Made by a program: the position numbers and the translations under genes. Below are positions 20,468 to 29,862 of a stretch of DNA of 64,000 nucleotides, piece after piece; positions within the stretch are counted from its first letter, which is position 1; the number at the start of each line of letters is the position of its first letter. Source of the DNA: Methanobacterium veterum (lineage in GTDB: Archaea > Methanobacteriota > Methanobacteria > Methanobacteriales > Methanobacteriaceae); NCBI RefSeq assembly GCF_000745485.1, contig NZ_JQJK01000016.1:62001-126000 (forward strand). Reading direction: 5' to 3'. The notes below the pieces were generated by a model that saw only the letters and a program-made list of their open reading frames with translations, did not search any database and was not told where the DNA came from.

Positions 20468-22273
20468 TTAAGCATCGTCTTCTACATTTCCAGTATATGT
20501 AGCATAAAAACCATCTGTATCTGCATAAATCGCTTTAAAACCGAATTTTTCTGCTTTTTTCATGGTTTTTTTGATATAATCCCGTCCCCAGGCTGTTACA
20601 GCGTCGGCACATTCTCCACTGTACCACCTAAACCTTGCAAAACCGTAAAGGCCGTACATAGAATTTGCAAGGGTTTTAAGCGCCTGCTGCTGAACATTCA
20701 ATATCTTTTTCTCCATGGGGTCATCTGTTTTTTTCATAATGTCCTTTATCTTTGCCCTTTCTTTCAGTAAATTTCCAATTACAGATGGTACAAAACCAAC
20801 AGGTTCTTTTCTGAATTTATGAGGTACTTCAGGTGCGGTATGAAATTCTTCAGTCTCTTCATTTTTAAGCAAAGTATCTGGAGAGATGTTTTTAGAAATG
20901 ATTATGCTTGGATACAGGCTCTTGAAATCAAATGAAAGGATATTTTCATGGAGGCCTTTTACAGGTTCTTTAACGTAACCACCTACGTATTTAAAACCTC
21001 TTCTTCTTGAATATTCTGATTGTGATGGTTTATTAGGTATTACTTCACCATATTCGTAAGCTTTTCGTGTAAGAAGCCATTCTACCATTTGTCCAGATGC
21101 CATTCTTGTGATATCAAAAAATGGCTGCCCTACAATCCTGGTAAGCTCTCTATTTATTGGCAGCATTTTATCTCCCACTTTATAGGCTGCGATAGCGTCG
21201 TCCATGGAATATGAAAACAGTTCTTCCAGTTTTTCACCGTTTGAATCCCAGTATTTCCAGATTTCATCTCCTTCCACATCTTCCTTGTCTTCACCAAAGA
21301 GCTCTTTATACACTCTTTCTAGGGTATAACGGTCAAGTGTCAGGTGGCGCCTCATAATTGGGTAGAGGTCAATATGCAGCCTGCCGCGGACTACAGCTGC
21401 TGATGTGAATCCACGCCTTAAAAATTTAATTCCAGAACCGTCCATTCCTATATTCATGGGAACGCCTAATTTTTTTGCCCTATCATTGATATATGGAAAA
21501 TCAAAGTTATCTGAGTTGTATCCTAAAATTAGGTCTGGACACTCTGTATTTACAATTTCAGTGAAACGTTTTATCATTTCTTTTTCGCTTTCAAGTGTTT
21601 CTACGTAATCAAAGGATGAACGTTTAGTTGAAAGCACGCTTTCAAGCCCAAAGTTGCTTGCAAGACTTATCATGATTATTTCATCTTTATCTGCACTGGG
21701 CATTCCTTTTGGATTTCTAACTTCAATATCAAAACTCATAACTTTTAAATCAGGAATTCCTCCGGCTACTGGTTCAGGTTTCCCTTCCATGTTAAAAATA
21801 CATAAATTTTCATCAGTTGATGATATTCCAGGTCCAGCTTTCTGTGTTTTGGTTTTCCCGTTTACAACAACTTCGCCCATTGGGAAGAGGGCGTTGTCAA
21901 TTAAATATCTCCTGTAAAAAGGAATATCATGTTCTCTGATCTCTTTCACTTCGCTTAAATTCCATATTTTGTCTCTAAGCTTAGGAACATCTTGAGGATG
22001 GAACAAAATAACTTCCAGCATTTCTTTTTCCTGAGTAATGTCCTTTTTTTGTACGATCCTGATTTCATCCACGTCAAGTGTGTTAATCTGTTTGATACAG
22101 TCTTCAGTATTGCCCATGGGGATTACATAGATGTAAGGCCTGAAATGTCTGTCCAGGGCAATTATAGATCTTCCTTTATTGTCTCCACGTTCTTTTCCGA
22201 AGAGTCTAACCACCGGACGGTTGTTTTCTGTTACATAATCGATGTCTAAGAGGATGAATCGTTTAGTTTCCAT
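20468..22273 (-). CDS. polB: DNA polymerase B, large fragment of a split enzyme
   Basis: 601 residues. The 3'-5' exonuclease motifs are [24 protein letters not shown] and [13 protein letters not shown]; polymerase motifs are [11 protein letters not shown] (A), [13 protein letters not shown] (B) and [13 protein letters not shown] (C). The protein ends right after motif C, so the thumb domain is missing. This is the known arrangement of Methanothermobacter relatives, where PolB is encoded as a ~590-residue piece and a separate ~220-residue piece elsewhere in the genome. It is therefore a complete split subunit, not a truncated gene. The second piece is not in this window. Confidence 0.93.
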   Translation of the reverse strand: METKRFILLDIDYVTENNRPVVRLFGKERGDNKGRSIIALDRHFRPYIYVIPMGNTEDCIKQINTLDVDEIRIVQKKDITQEKEMLEVILFHPQDVPKLRDKIWNLSEVKEIREHDIPFYRRYLIDNALFPMGEVVVNGKTKTQKAGPGISSTDENLCIFNMEGKPEPVAGGIPDLKVMSFDIEVRNPKGMPSADKDEIIMISLASNFGLESVLSTKRSSFDYVETLESEKEMIKRFTEIVNTECPDLILGYNSDNFDFPYINDRAKKLGVPMNIGMDGSGIKFLRRGFTSAAVVRGRLHIDLYPIMRRHLTLDRYTLERVYKELFGEDKEDVEGDEIWKYWDSNGEKLEELFSYSMDDAIAAYKVGDKMLPINRELTRIVGQPFFDITRMASGQMVEWLLTRKAYEYGEVIPNKPSQSEYSRRRGFKYVGGYVKEPVKGLHENILSFDFKSLYPSIIISKNISPDTLLKNEETEEFHTAPEVPHKFRKEPVGFVPSVIGNLLKERAKIKDIMKKTDDPMEKKILNVQQQALKTLANSMYGLYGFARFRWYSGECADAVTAWGRDYIKKTMKKAEKFGFKAIYADTDGFYATYTGNVEDDA

Positions 22274-22404
22274 AATTTTGTATATATACTATAAATATTA
22301 TTAAAGTTATGCAGAGAAAAATTTAAGGTTTATTTTATTAAACGCTCATGCTGATCATGTCAGGGGTTATACATATTAAATTGTAACACTCATATCCCTT
22401 ATTA

Positions 22405-22506
22405 TGTGCATGGTTTATACTTCACCGTTATACTTGTTAGACGTGTTCCATTTATTTAATCAAAAATTATATAATAATTTAAATAGTAAATATTTGCACA
22501 ATACTC
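22405..22506. repeat. Dispersed intergenic repeat, copy 1
   Basis: Two blocks: TGTGCATGGTTTATACTTCA at 22405-22424 and a 60-base AT-rich block at 22447-22506. The 60-base block recurs at 50231-50290 with a single mismatch, and the 20-base block recurs at 50171 and 55978. It lies between polB and a DUF2769 gene, about 130 bases upstream of the polB start. No coding potential. Confidence 0.75.
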
Positions 22507-22715
22507 CAGAGCGAATTGTAAAATAGGAATTATTTTAAAAACATATATTTTCAAAAACACAGGGAATTACATTATATAAACAACTTTCAGAGTGTTAGAA
22601 TAAGTAAGTTAGAGGTTAGCGTGTTTAATACGATAATTATTAGTTAATGTGCAGTATAACATTTTAAAGGGTTATAACTTAAAAAAATGAAAAAGAGTTG
22701 ATTTGCAACGTTTAA

Positions 22716-23048
22716 CTAGGGCGCTTTACCCTTTGAACAGAAATATCCTCCGGGTTCGCCTTCACCCAATCTATTTTCTTTCCAGACATCGCAGGTACCG
22801 CACTGACACATGTTTTTTGGATCAAGATCTGGACATGTTGCTGTCCCTGTTGCGCAGTAAGCTTCAGGCACATGCTCTGGATGAGATGTTATCTCTTTTT
22901 CTTTGGCTACTGTTGTTTCTGGTGGATAGTCCATGGTTTTCTCTAAATTATCTAATTTGTCCATTGCACAACTGCTTTGAGTTTGTACTGGACATTCTGA
23001 GCACTTACATTTTCCAATTGTACCCATATTAAACTCTATATTGGCCAT
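22716..23048 (-). CDS. DUF2769-family Cys-rich protein
   Basis: 110 residues with ten or more cysteines in spaced pairs: CKCSECPVQTQSSC near the N-terminus and CATGTATCPDLDPKNMCQC, then CGTCDVWKENRLGEG and YFCSKGKAP at the C-terminus. This is the pattern of DUF2769, small cytoplasmic proteins common in methanogens and expected to bind metal or iron-sulfur clusters. A shorter paralogue follows at 23218. Function unknown. Confidence 0.8.
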   Translation of the reverse strand: MANIEFNMGTIGKCKCSECPVQTQSSCAMDKLDNLEKTMDYPPETTVAKEKEITSHPEHVPEAYCATGTATCPDLDPKNMCQCGTCDVWKENRLGEGEPGGYFCSKGKAP

Positions 23049-23217
23049 ATTTCAACCCCCATTTTTATTAATAGGATCAAATAATAAACATGGGATTATT
23101 AACTGTACTTGATGTTAAAATTGAGTTATTTTTATAGAGGGGGTGTCATTTTAATAATTTTAAAACTACTTGAGTTAAGTGTTCTTAATCTAGGAAATTT
23201 TGAGATTAATCTATTAA

Positions 23218-23511
23218 TTATTTAGCTTTTCCATTTTGACAGAAATAACCTGCAGGTTCTCCTTCATCTAATTTGTATTCTTTCCATACCTCACATTTAG
23301 GGCACTGGCATGCTCCTTCTGGATTAAAATCATCACATTTAGTTTTTCCAGACACACAGTACATTCCTGGAACATCTTCTGGATTTGGGCTGCCACTTAT
23401 GCTCTGTAATTTGTCCAGTTTTTCATATGCGCATTTACTTACAGCCTGTACGGAACAGCAGGGGCACTGGCACTTTTCTATATTTTCATTATTAAATTCA
23501 ATATTGACCAT
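23218..23511 (-). CDS. DUF2769-family Cys-rich protein (paralogue)
   Basis: 97 residues, clearly homologous to the protein at 22716: MVNIEFNNENIEKCQCPCCS, CVSGKTKCDDFNPEGACQC, CPKCEVWKEYKLDEGEPAG and YFCQNGKA. It lacks about 12 residues of the central linker. The two genes are 169 bases apart on the same strand, so they look like a tandem duplication with separate promoters. Metal binding is inferred from the Cys pattern. Confidence 0.8.
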   Translation of the reverse strand: MVNIEFNNENIEKCQCPCCSVQAVSKCAYEKLDKLQSISGSPNPEDVPGMYCVSGKTKCDDFNPEGACQCPKCEVWKEYKLDEGEPAGYFCQNGKAK

Positions 23512-23731
23512 AATTTCAACTCCTGATTTACCGTGTATTATATAAGGTGTTCATACGTAATAAATTACAAGTATTAACACATATTCTTAATTGAAAAAAT
23601 ATCCGACGTAATAATATTTCAAATAGCCCTGAAAGATTAAATGGGTATTGATAATTAAGTTTAAGTATTAAAAGATTATAATAGTGTCACTTAGATTCAT
23701 TTAAATCTGAATGTATTAAAAGGAGTATAAA

Positions 23732-24340
23732 ATGAGGTTTATAAGACTTAATACTGATAAACATGACTTGAATAAAGTTTCTGAGCTAATTTATGAAACT
23801 GAATTAACAATATTTAAGCAGTTACTTGGAAAAGATGAAAAAGAAGCCACAGAAAATATAAGAAACCTTGTAAAATCTGGGAATAATTATTTTGGGCATG
23901 AAAATATTCATGTGGTTTGTGATGATGATGGGAACATGTTGGGCATTTTAGTTTCATTCAGCGGTAGAGAAACAAGCTCATGGAATGATCTTAAAGCGTA
24001 TTTTAGGATATTGAACTTCTATAACTTTTTGAAGTGTGCAGTGAAAGGAACTTTAATAAATAGGTCCCTTACAGCAAGTCTTGGCAAAAATGATTACTAT
24101 TTAAGTAATATTGCAGTTGATCCTCAATACAGGGGTCAGGGAATTGGAACATACCTCTTGAAAAATGCAGTTAAAACTGCAGAAGATAAAGGCTGCAAGC
24201 GCGTGCTTCTTGATGTGACATTTAAAAATAAAGGTGCAAAGAGATTATATGAAAGATTTGGATTTAAAGTTTACAGTAAAAATACTCCTAAGCTGTTTAA
24301 AGGCCATGGAACTTTAAGTATGGAATATTTACTCCATTAA
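23732..24340 (+). CDS. GNAT-family N-acetyltransferase
   Basis: 202 residues. The GNAT core is at the C-terminus: LSNIAVDPQYRGQGIGTYLL (motif A), AEDKGCKRVLLDVTFKNKGA and LYERFGFKVYSK (motif B). The N-terminal 100 residues carry a helical extension specific to this subgroup. The ATG is preceded by AAGGAG. It is a single gene; the substrate is unknown. Confidence 0.88.
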   Translation: MRFIRLNTDKHDLNKVSELIYETELTIFKQLLGKDEKEATENIRNLVKSGNNYFGHENIHVVCDDDGNMLGILVSFSGRETSSWNDLKAYFRILNFYNFLKCAVKGTLINRSLTASLGKNDYYLSNIAVDPQYRGQGIGTYLLKNAVKTAEDKGCKRVLLDVTFKNKGAKRLYERFGFKVYSKNTPKLFKGHGTLSMEYLLH

Positions 24341-24473
24341 TATTTATTTTATTATTTTTTTGATTTTGGCAGTATCTCTTATTTTAGACGTGCAGATACC
24401 TCAAATTATGGGCTAATTTTTAATATATTTTTTAATTTAAGTGATAAATATTCTGTATCCCTAAACTATATAT

Positions 24474-24515
24474 AGTACCTTGCAATATACAGTACCTTGT
24501 GAAATACAGTGGTAC
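24474..24515 (+). promoter_or_regulatory. Operator-like direct repeats before PadR gene
   Basis: AGTACCTTG is present at 24474-24482 and 24491-24499, 17 bases apart, with a third degenerate element (AGTGGTACT) running into the start codon. The repeats cover the region between the TATA-like tract (actatatata) and the ATG, the usual place for an autorepressor to bind. No direct evidence of binding. Confidence 0.5.
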
Positions 24516-24516
24516 T

Positions 24517-24822
24517 ATGAATGCTCAATTTAAAAAAGGGGTACTGGAACTTTGTGTGTTAGTGCTTCTTGACAGAAAGGACTGTTATGGTTACGAAATG
24601 GTTGATGAAATATCTAAAAATATTTCAATTTCGGAAGGCACTATCTATCCTCTTTTAAGGCGGCTAAAAAAGGAAGGTTTAGTAAGCTCTTATTTGAAAG
24701 AGTCCCAGGATGGCCCTCCTAGAAAATATTACCAAATAACAGAGCTGGGAAAAGAAAAAAAGGAAAATTTAGTTGCAGAATGGGATGAATTTTCTGCAGC
24801 TGTTACTGATTTACTTAATTAA
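24517..24822 (+). CDS. PadR-family transcriptional regulator
   Basis: 101 residues from ATG 24517 ([19 protein letters not shown], the standard PadR N-terminus); a GTG 18 bases upstream lies in the operator repeats and is less likely. The winged helix shows [27 protein letters not shown] and [10 protein letters not shown]. It is followed after 21 bases by a HAAS-domain membrane protein, a pairing typical of PadR regulators of membrane stress or efflux genes. Confidence 0.9.
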   Translation: MNAQFKKGVLELCVLVLLDRKDCYGYEMVDEISKNISISEGTIYPLLRRLKKEGLVSSYLKESQDGPPRKYYQITELGKEKKENLVAEWDEFSAAVTDLLN

Positions 24823-24843
24823 AACGGAGACTAGGGTGGTTAA

Positions 24844-25446
24844 ATGGATAAGGAGGAATATCTCAAAAAGCTCGATAAACTGCTGAAAAAATTACCAGAA
24901 GATGACAGAGAAGATCTGATTTTAGACTATGAGGAACACTTTAGAATAGGTGTGGAAAACGGCAGGACTGAAGAAGAAATTTCAGAGGCATTAGGGGATC
25001 CTGAAAATGTCGCTAAACAAATTAAAGCAGATTATATGGTCAAAAAAGCCGAAGATAAGCCGTCTCCAGGCAGTATAATTGAAGCAGTGCTGGCAGTGGC
25101 AGGACTTGGTCTTTTTAATATAGTATTTGTAGCCGGACCTTCTTTGCTGCTTGCAGTGGTTATTATCAGTTTAGTTGTGGCAGGATTTGCAATAATTATT
25201 ATAGGAATTTTAACTATGTTATCACCTTTATTACAGGTATTTTTCCCAAAGTACATTCACTTGCCTGTACAGGGAGGAATATTGGGAACTTTAATAATGG
25301 TGGTAGGTGGTATTGGCGTAACAGTAATGGGTACATTTTTTGTAATAGTTATGGCATACGCAGCCAACAGGTTCTACAAAATAGTAATTAAACTATTAAA
25401 ATCAAATTTGGATGATATAAAAAAACGAACTGAGGTATTTAAATAA
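24844..25446 (+). CDS. HAAS-domain (DUF1700-type) membrane protein
   Basis: 200 residues. The N-terminal 70 residues form the HAAS signalling domain ([37 protein letters not shown]), followed by about four transmembrane helices ([20 protein letters not shown] through [12 protein letters not shown]) and a basic tail. Such proteins are normally encoded next to PadR regulators, as here, and likely work with them. The next gene, an ArsR-like HTH, starts 14 bases later, so the three form an operon. Confidence 0.85.
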   Translation: MDKEEYLKKLDKLLKKLPEDDREDLILDYEEHFRIGVENGRTEEEISEALGDPENVAKQIKADYMVKKAEDKPSPGSIIEAVLAVAGLGLFNIVFVAGPSLLLAVVIISLVVAGFAIIIIGILTMLSPLLQVFFPKYIHLPVQGGILGTLIMVVGGIGVTVMGTFFVIVMAYAANRFYKIVIKLLKSNLDDIKKRTEVFK

Positions 25447-25460
25447 CTTGGAGGATTTCT

Positions 25461-25775
25461 ATGGATAAATTTATTTGGGGGATACTTGCAGGTACTAAAG
25501 GAGCAACAAATCGTGCTAGAATTATAGATGAGCTGAAAAATAGGCCTTATAATGTCAATCAACTTGCTGAAAAACTTGAACTTGATTATAAAACTGTAAA
25601 GCATCATATTCGAGTTTTAGAAAGAAATAACATGGTCACATCAACTGGAAAGAAGTACGGTGCTTTGTACTTCCTTTCAGATAAAATGGAGCAAAACTAC
25701 GATAGTTTTCAGGAGATATGGGAAGAATTCAGAAAATCTAATGAAGCATGTGCCATTTATGATCACGCCTCCTGA
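25461..25775 (+). CDS. ArsR-like winged-helix regulator
   Basis: 104 residues: [40 protein letters not shown], then a wing with [16 protein letters not shown] and an acidic C-terminal helix. A close paralogue is encoded at 59022. The gene ends a PadR-HAAS-HTH operon and is followed by a long leader and a MacB-type transporter. Both paralogues are followed by a similar promoter block (see 26153 and 59765). Confidence 0.85.
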   Translation: MDKFIWGILAGTKGATNRARIIDELKNRPYNVNQLAEKLELDYKTVKHHIRVLERNNMVTSTGKKYGALYFLSDKMEQNYDSFQEIWEEFRKSNEACAIYDHAS

Positions 25776-26368
25776 TCATGAATATAACTAAATATGAGAT
25801 TAAATTTGAATAATATTTGAAGAATATATACTCTATTCTCCTTTATCTACTACTTTTAGATTAATATATTGTCACTTAACGATTATTTTATACTAATTTT
25901 AAAAAATTGAACTTTTATCAATTAGATCCTACGTTTAATAATTTTCTAAGCGCATTAATATTCATTCAATAATTTCGTTGCTTAAAATGATATCTTGAAG
26001 TGAGTCTATTAAGTATAGCTCTAAATTTTTTTATTAAAAGTCTAATTTTTACATCTGGTGATTTACCAGGATTTATCATGAAATAACTGATTTATTTACC
26101 CTATTTTTTAAACATATCCTGCTGAATTTTGAGATTTGGGTGTAATCTGGATGGAATTTTGGGGCAAATTAGTGGAAAAGAAGACTTAATGTTGGGTTAA
26201 TATTGGAAAAAGTACTTTTAAGGGTTCATATAAGTATATTAATAGGCAGTGTTTTACTAAATAAACTTTTTAGCCTTAATTGTACCGTAATAAGTTAAAA
26301 AGTCAGAATCACCGGTTTAATAGTAAAACACCCTGTCAATTTTAAACATTGTAATTGAGGCGAAAAAA
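25776..26368 (+). promoter_or_regulatory. Long leader with conserved promoter block and inverted repeat
   Basis: 593 bases without a gene. The block at about 26153-26245 resembles 59765-59850 (shared core TTGGAAAAA, then ACTTTTAAG and GGTT). Further down, GTGTTTTACTA (26249-26259) and its exact complement TAGTAAAACAC (26321-26331) can pair around a 61-base loop, ending 37 bases before the permease ATG. This suggests a structured 5' leader for the transporter. The first 370 bases show nothing recognisable. Confidence 0.5.
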
Positions 26369-27421
26369 ATGAATCTTTATAAATTAGCGTTTAATAACAT
26401 TCGCAGGAAAAAACTTAGGAGCGCATTAACTGCTCTGGGGATAATTATTGGAGCTGCAACAATTGTTGTACTCCTCGGAATAACTGCAGGAGCAACTTCT
26501 GCGGTCCAGGAGCAGACAGACAAGTATATGTATGATGTGGTAGTAGCCCCTGCATCCAGCAGTGGAACTTATTTGATGGATTCTCAAACGGTTTCGAAGG
26601 TAGAGAAAATGTCTAATCTCTATGGTTTGCGGGAAGTAACCATCTTTTCGGAAAATATCAATGGAACCAGAGTAAACTTCGAGGGAGTAAATGATTGGAG
26701 ACAGGTTAAATTAATAAATGGAACGCAGGGAGTGGTAATTAATAAAGCTACTGCAGATAAATTTGGCCTTGGTATTGGGGATAAAATAAAAGCCAAAGAT
26801 CAGCAGCTAACCATCACTGGAATATCTAAAGAAGAACAGGCGATTTATGTCTACTTAAACCAGGATACAGCACAAAAAGTCACTGGTAATAAAGTAAGCG
26901 CTATCTACGCTAGATCACATGTAAGCCCAAATGCCACCGCTGATGAAATAGAAAATCAAGTAGATGGTGTCTCTGTTTTAACTAAATCAGAAAAAGTTGC
27001 TGAAATTCAGAAGCAAACCAGCCAGGCACTTCTATTTATAGGAATTATTGCATGTATAGCTCTGGTTGTGGGAATTATAAGTGTAGTAAATACCATGATG
27101 ATGAGCGTCATGGAGAGAACAAGAGAATTAGGTGTTTTAAAAGCAATTGGATTTACAAACTGGGAACTAAAGGGAAGCATACTCTTTGAATCCGGTCTTT
27201 TAGGGTTCTTAGGGGCAATTTTAGGAGTCATTCTTGGTATTATAGGTATCGTAGTATTTGCAAACATGCTTGACTTTACAGATTACATCCCTCAAATGAT
27301 GCCTGTATGGTTAATTGGAGGCGTAATTGTAGGATCTACTATATTATGTATCCTGGCTGGTTTGTATCCAGCTATGCGAGCTTCAAAATTAAACGTTGTG
27401 GAGGCCCTTAGACATGAATAA
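26369..27421 (+). CDS. MacB/FtsX-type ABC transporter permease
   Basis: 350 residues with the typical layout: an N-terminal helix ([20 protein letters not shown]), a large extracytoplasmic MacB-PCD domain (about residues 45-210) and three C-terminal helices of the FtsX domain ([52 protein letters not shown]). It pairs with the ATPase whose ATG overlaps its stop. Such transporters export peptides, lipids or antimicrobials; the substrate is unknown. Confidence 0.92.
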   Translation: MNLYKLAFNNIRRKKLRSALTALGIIIGAATIVVLLGITAGATSAVQEQTDKYMYDVVVAPASSSGTYLMDSQTVSKVEKMSNLYGLREVTIFSENINGTRVNFEGVNDWRQVKLINGTQGVVINKATADKFGLGIGDKIKAKDQQLTITGISKEEQAIYVYLNQDTAQKVTGNKVSAIYARSHVSPNATADEIENQVDGVSVLTKSEKVAEIQKQTSQALLFIGIIACIALVVGIISVVNTMMMSVMERTRELGVLKAIGFTNWELKGSILFESGLLGFLGAILGVILGIIGIVVFANMLDFTDYIPQMMPVWLIGGVIVGSTILCILAGLYPAMRASKLNVVEALRHE

Positions 27422-28085
27422 TGCAGTACTTGAATTTAATAATGTTTGGAAAACTTATACAATGGGAGATGAATTGATAAACGCCCTTGCAGGTTTAAAC
27501 ATGTCCCTGAAGAAAGGTTCCTTTACGGCAGTCATGGGACCGTCTGGATCAGGTAAATCAACATTCCTGCACGTGGCAGGAATACTGGACATGCCTTCAA
27601 GTGGTATGATTAAAATTAATGGGAAAGAGACCAAGAAGTTATCGGTTAAAGAGCAGGCGAGGCTTAGAAGAAATGAAATCGGTTTTATATTCCAGCGGTT
27701 TAATCTGATGTCACAGCTTACAGTCCTTGAAAATGTCATGCTCCCCATGATAAAAGAGGATACAAAAAAAGCTATAGACCTTTTAAACAGAATGGGATTG
27801 GGCTCAAAATCTAATAAATATCCTGGGCAGCTTTCTGGTGGAGAACAACAGCGTGTAGCAATAGCTAGAGCACTTATAAATGATCCATCTATTATTCTGG
27901 CGGATGAACCAACAGGAGAACTCGATACCAAAAATGCGGACTCTATAATGCAGGTCCTTAAAGATCTGAATCAAAAGGACGGAGTAAGCATTGTTGTTGT
28001 TACCCATAATCAGGCATCAGCAGATTTTGCTGACGAAATTCTCCATATGAGTGACGGTAATTTCGTTAATAATGGGAGTAAATAG
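27414..28085 (+). CDS. MacB/LolD-type ABC transporter ATPase
   Basis: 223 residues from ATG 27414, which overlaps the permease stop by 8 bases and has GGAGG 10 bases before it. Motifs: Walker [11 protein letters not shown]-loop [14 protein letters not shown], signature LSGGEQQR, Walker [14 protein letters not shown]-loop VVVTHNQA. It belongs to the LolD/MacB ATPase group and is translationally coupled to the permease. A second transporter of the same type is at 47189-49058. Confidence 0.94.
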   Translation: MNNAVLEFNNVWKTYTMGDELINALAGLNMSLKKGSFTAVMGPSGSGKSTFLHVAGILDMPSSGMIKINGKETKKLSVKEQARLRRNEIGFIFQRFNLMSQLTVLENVMLPMIKEDTKKAIDLLNRMGLGSKSNKYPGQLSGGEQQRVAIARALINDPSIILADEPTGELDTKNADSIMQVLKDLNQKDGVSIVVVTHNQASADFADEILHMSDGNFVNNGSK

Positions 28086-28108
28086 ATGATATAAAATTAA
28101 CCAGCTTC

Positions 28109-28225
28109 AGATTATGCTTGTGGGAGGGTGGGTAATCACTACTTATTTTTTTAATGAGAATCAAAATCCGTCTCCGTGGGTTAAAACCTCCTTATCTATG
28201 ATTCTCAAGGTATACGAGCATAATC
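28109..28225 (+). ncRNA. Candidate structured RNA / leader element upstream of uppP
   Basis: A closing stem of 12 base pairs joins 28109-28120 (AGATTATGCTTG) to 28214-28225 (CGAGCATAATCT) with one G-U pair. Inside, TGAGAATCA (28155-28163) pairs perfectly with TGATTCTCA (28199-28207). GGAGG (28123-28127) can pair with CCTCC (28187-28191), which would cross the inner stem and form a pseudoknot. The element is GC-richer than its surroundings and ends 28 bases before the uppP ATG. No known family was recognised. Confidence 0.55.
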
Positions 28226-28253
28226 TAACTTATTTACTATTTTTGGTGGGATA

Positions 28254-29117
28254 ATGGACATAATAAATATTTTAATAGGAATTAGTATCGGTGTTGTTCA
28301 AGGATTAACTGAGTTTTTACCGGTGAGCAGTTCTGCACACCTTGTATTTATGCATGAACTTACAGGATTTGCTCCAAATCTGGCATTTGATATATTGCTT
28401 CATGTGGGGACCCTGATAGCAGTAGTAGCTTATTTTTGGAAGGACATAGCTCAGATGATAATGGCTTTTATATCCAGTATTATGGATATACCTCGGCACA
28501 GATTTATAAAAGGTATTAAGGAAGATCAGTTTAAAAAAATGGCGTGGTTTATAATAATTGGTTCTATACCTGCAGGATTAGCAGCGTTCCTTTTTAAAGA
28601 CTTATTTGAAAGTTTGTTTAGTAACTCAACAGCCGTAGGATTCTTTTTACTTATTACGGGGTTCTTACTTTGGGGATCTGAGAGATTATCGCGAAGATCC
28701 AGTAAAACAAGTTTGAATAGTGACAATAAAGTAACTCTGGAGAAAATGAACGCTAAAGATGCTTTAGTAATTGGAACTGCTCAAGCATTTTCTATAGCTC
28801 CAGGTATATCTCGTTCTGGATCTACTATTTCTACAGGACTATTTTTAGGTCTTGAAAGAGAGCTTGCAGCTCGTTTTAGTTTTTTACTTTCAATACCTGC
28901 CATACTGGGAGCGGCAATGGTGCAGATAAATGATATAAGTTTAGGTTTTGATACCAACACAGGGGCTTTTGTTGCAGGGCTCATTGCAGCAGCTGTATCT
29001 GGTTATCTGGCTATTAAATTAATGTTGAAACTAATAAAAGAGAGAAGCTTAATGATATTTGCTTATTACTGCTGGATCGTTGGATTGGCAGCTATAGTAA
29101 TTAGTTTACTATTTTAA
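28254..29117 (+). CDS. uppP: Undecaprenyl-diphosphatase UppP (BacA)
   Basis: 287 residues, about eight membrane helices. The two conserved motifs are GLTEFLPVSSSAHLV near the N-terminus and PGISRSGSTISTGLFLGL at about residue 180. The enzyme dephosphorylates polyprenyl diphosphate carriers outside the membrane so they can be recycled for wall and glycan synthesis; in archaea the lipid is probably a C55-type polyprenol. GGTGGG lies 5 bases before the ATG. It is preceded by a candidate structured RNA. Confidence 0.95.
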   Translation: MDIINILIGISIGVVQGLTEFLPVSSSAHLVFMHELTGFAPNLAFDILLHVGTLIAVVAYFWKDIAQMIMAFISSIMDIPRHRFIKGIKEDQFKKMAWFIIIGSIPAGLAAFLFKDLFESLFSNSTAVGFFLLITGFLLWGSERLSRRSSKTSLNSDNKVTLEKMNAKDALVIGTAQAFSIAPGISRSGSTISTGLFLGLERELAARFSFLLSIPAILGAAMVQINDISLGFDTNTGAFVAGLIAAAVSGYLAIKLMLKLIKERSLMIFAYYCWIVGLAAIVISLLF

Positions 29118-29213
29118 TTTTCTTTTTTAGACTAGGAATTAGAAAAAAGAAATTAAGCATTGTTTTAAAGAAAAAAATCTAATTCAATATTTAAATGTTT
29201 TAATTTAAATATA

Positions 29214-29678
29214 TCATCTTAATCGCTTAAAACATACTAAGTTATAAGGATTGTACTTGTTTTTAAACCAGAAACCTTTTGATATTTCATTAAAATCAGA
29301 AATTACGCACTCAATTGTATTAATATCTTTAGACAAAAACCATTTTTCAGTTTTCTCCAGTAATTTTTCTCCAATTCCTTTATTTCGATATTTTTCTGTT
29401 ATGCATATTTCTATTACTGTCCCTACATTTTCTTCTTTATAAACAGGGGGAAGCGATGATTTTTCGGCCATTATGTAGCCTACAATTTTATTTTCAATTT
29501 CGCAGACTAAGACTATGTTCTCATGGCTTTCGATGACTTTTTCAAGATAAAATGTATAGATTTCCCGTGCATCATCTTTAGTTTCATATATATTGTTTTT
29601 TTGGATATGAAAATCCATCATTTCTTCCCATAAATCTACAATTGATTCTGTGTCATCAACATTTGCTTCTCTTATCAT
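29214..29678 (-). CDS. GNAT-family N-acetyltransferase
   Basis: 154 residues: MIREANVDDTESIVDLWEEM, VGYIMAEK, then the acetyl-CoA motif EICITEKYRNKGIGEKLLEK and FWFKNKYNPYNLVCF. It is a small single-domain GNAT protein. It converges with uppP. The substrate is unknown. Confidence 0.87.
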   Translation of the reverse strand: MIREANVDDTESIVDLWEEMMDFHIQKNNIYETKDDAREIYTFYLEKVIESHENIVLVCEIENKIVGYIMAEKSSLPPVYKEENVGTVIEICITEKYRNKGIGEKLLEKTEKWFLSKDINTIECVISDFNEISKGFWFKNKYNPYNLVCFKRLR

Positions 29679-29862
29679 GTTATCCTCGGAAATCTATTAA
29701 AAATTCTACAGGCGAAGTAAGCCCTACTTTAAAAGTCCCTTTTCAGACGGTTATAACTTTTTGAGCGTGATATATTTCATAATCAGCCGATTATTGAGGA
29801 GTTGTAATCCATTTTAAAACATCGAAATCTTCTTTAAAAGCCATATTTAGAAATAGGAGTAT

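Noticed and set aside
20468..22273. polB as a truncated pseudogene
   Set aside because: The protein ends after motif C, but this is the known split-polymerase layout of Methanobacteriales; all motifs are intact.
27455..27931. 158-codon frame opposite the ABC ATPase
   Set aside because: Antisense of a strongly conserved ATPase gene; the frame is a by-product of its codon use.
29679..29862. Short minus-strand frame MAFKEDFDVLKWITTPQ
   Set aside because: Only 17 codons before a stop, without a ribosome binding site; could be a remnant but there is not enough to call.
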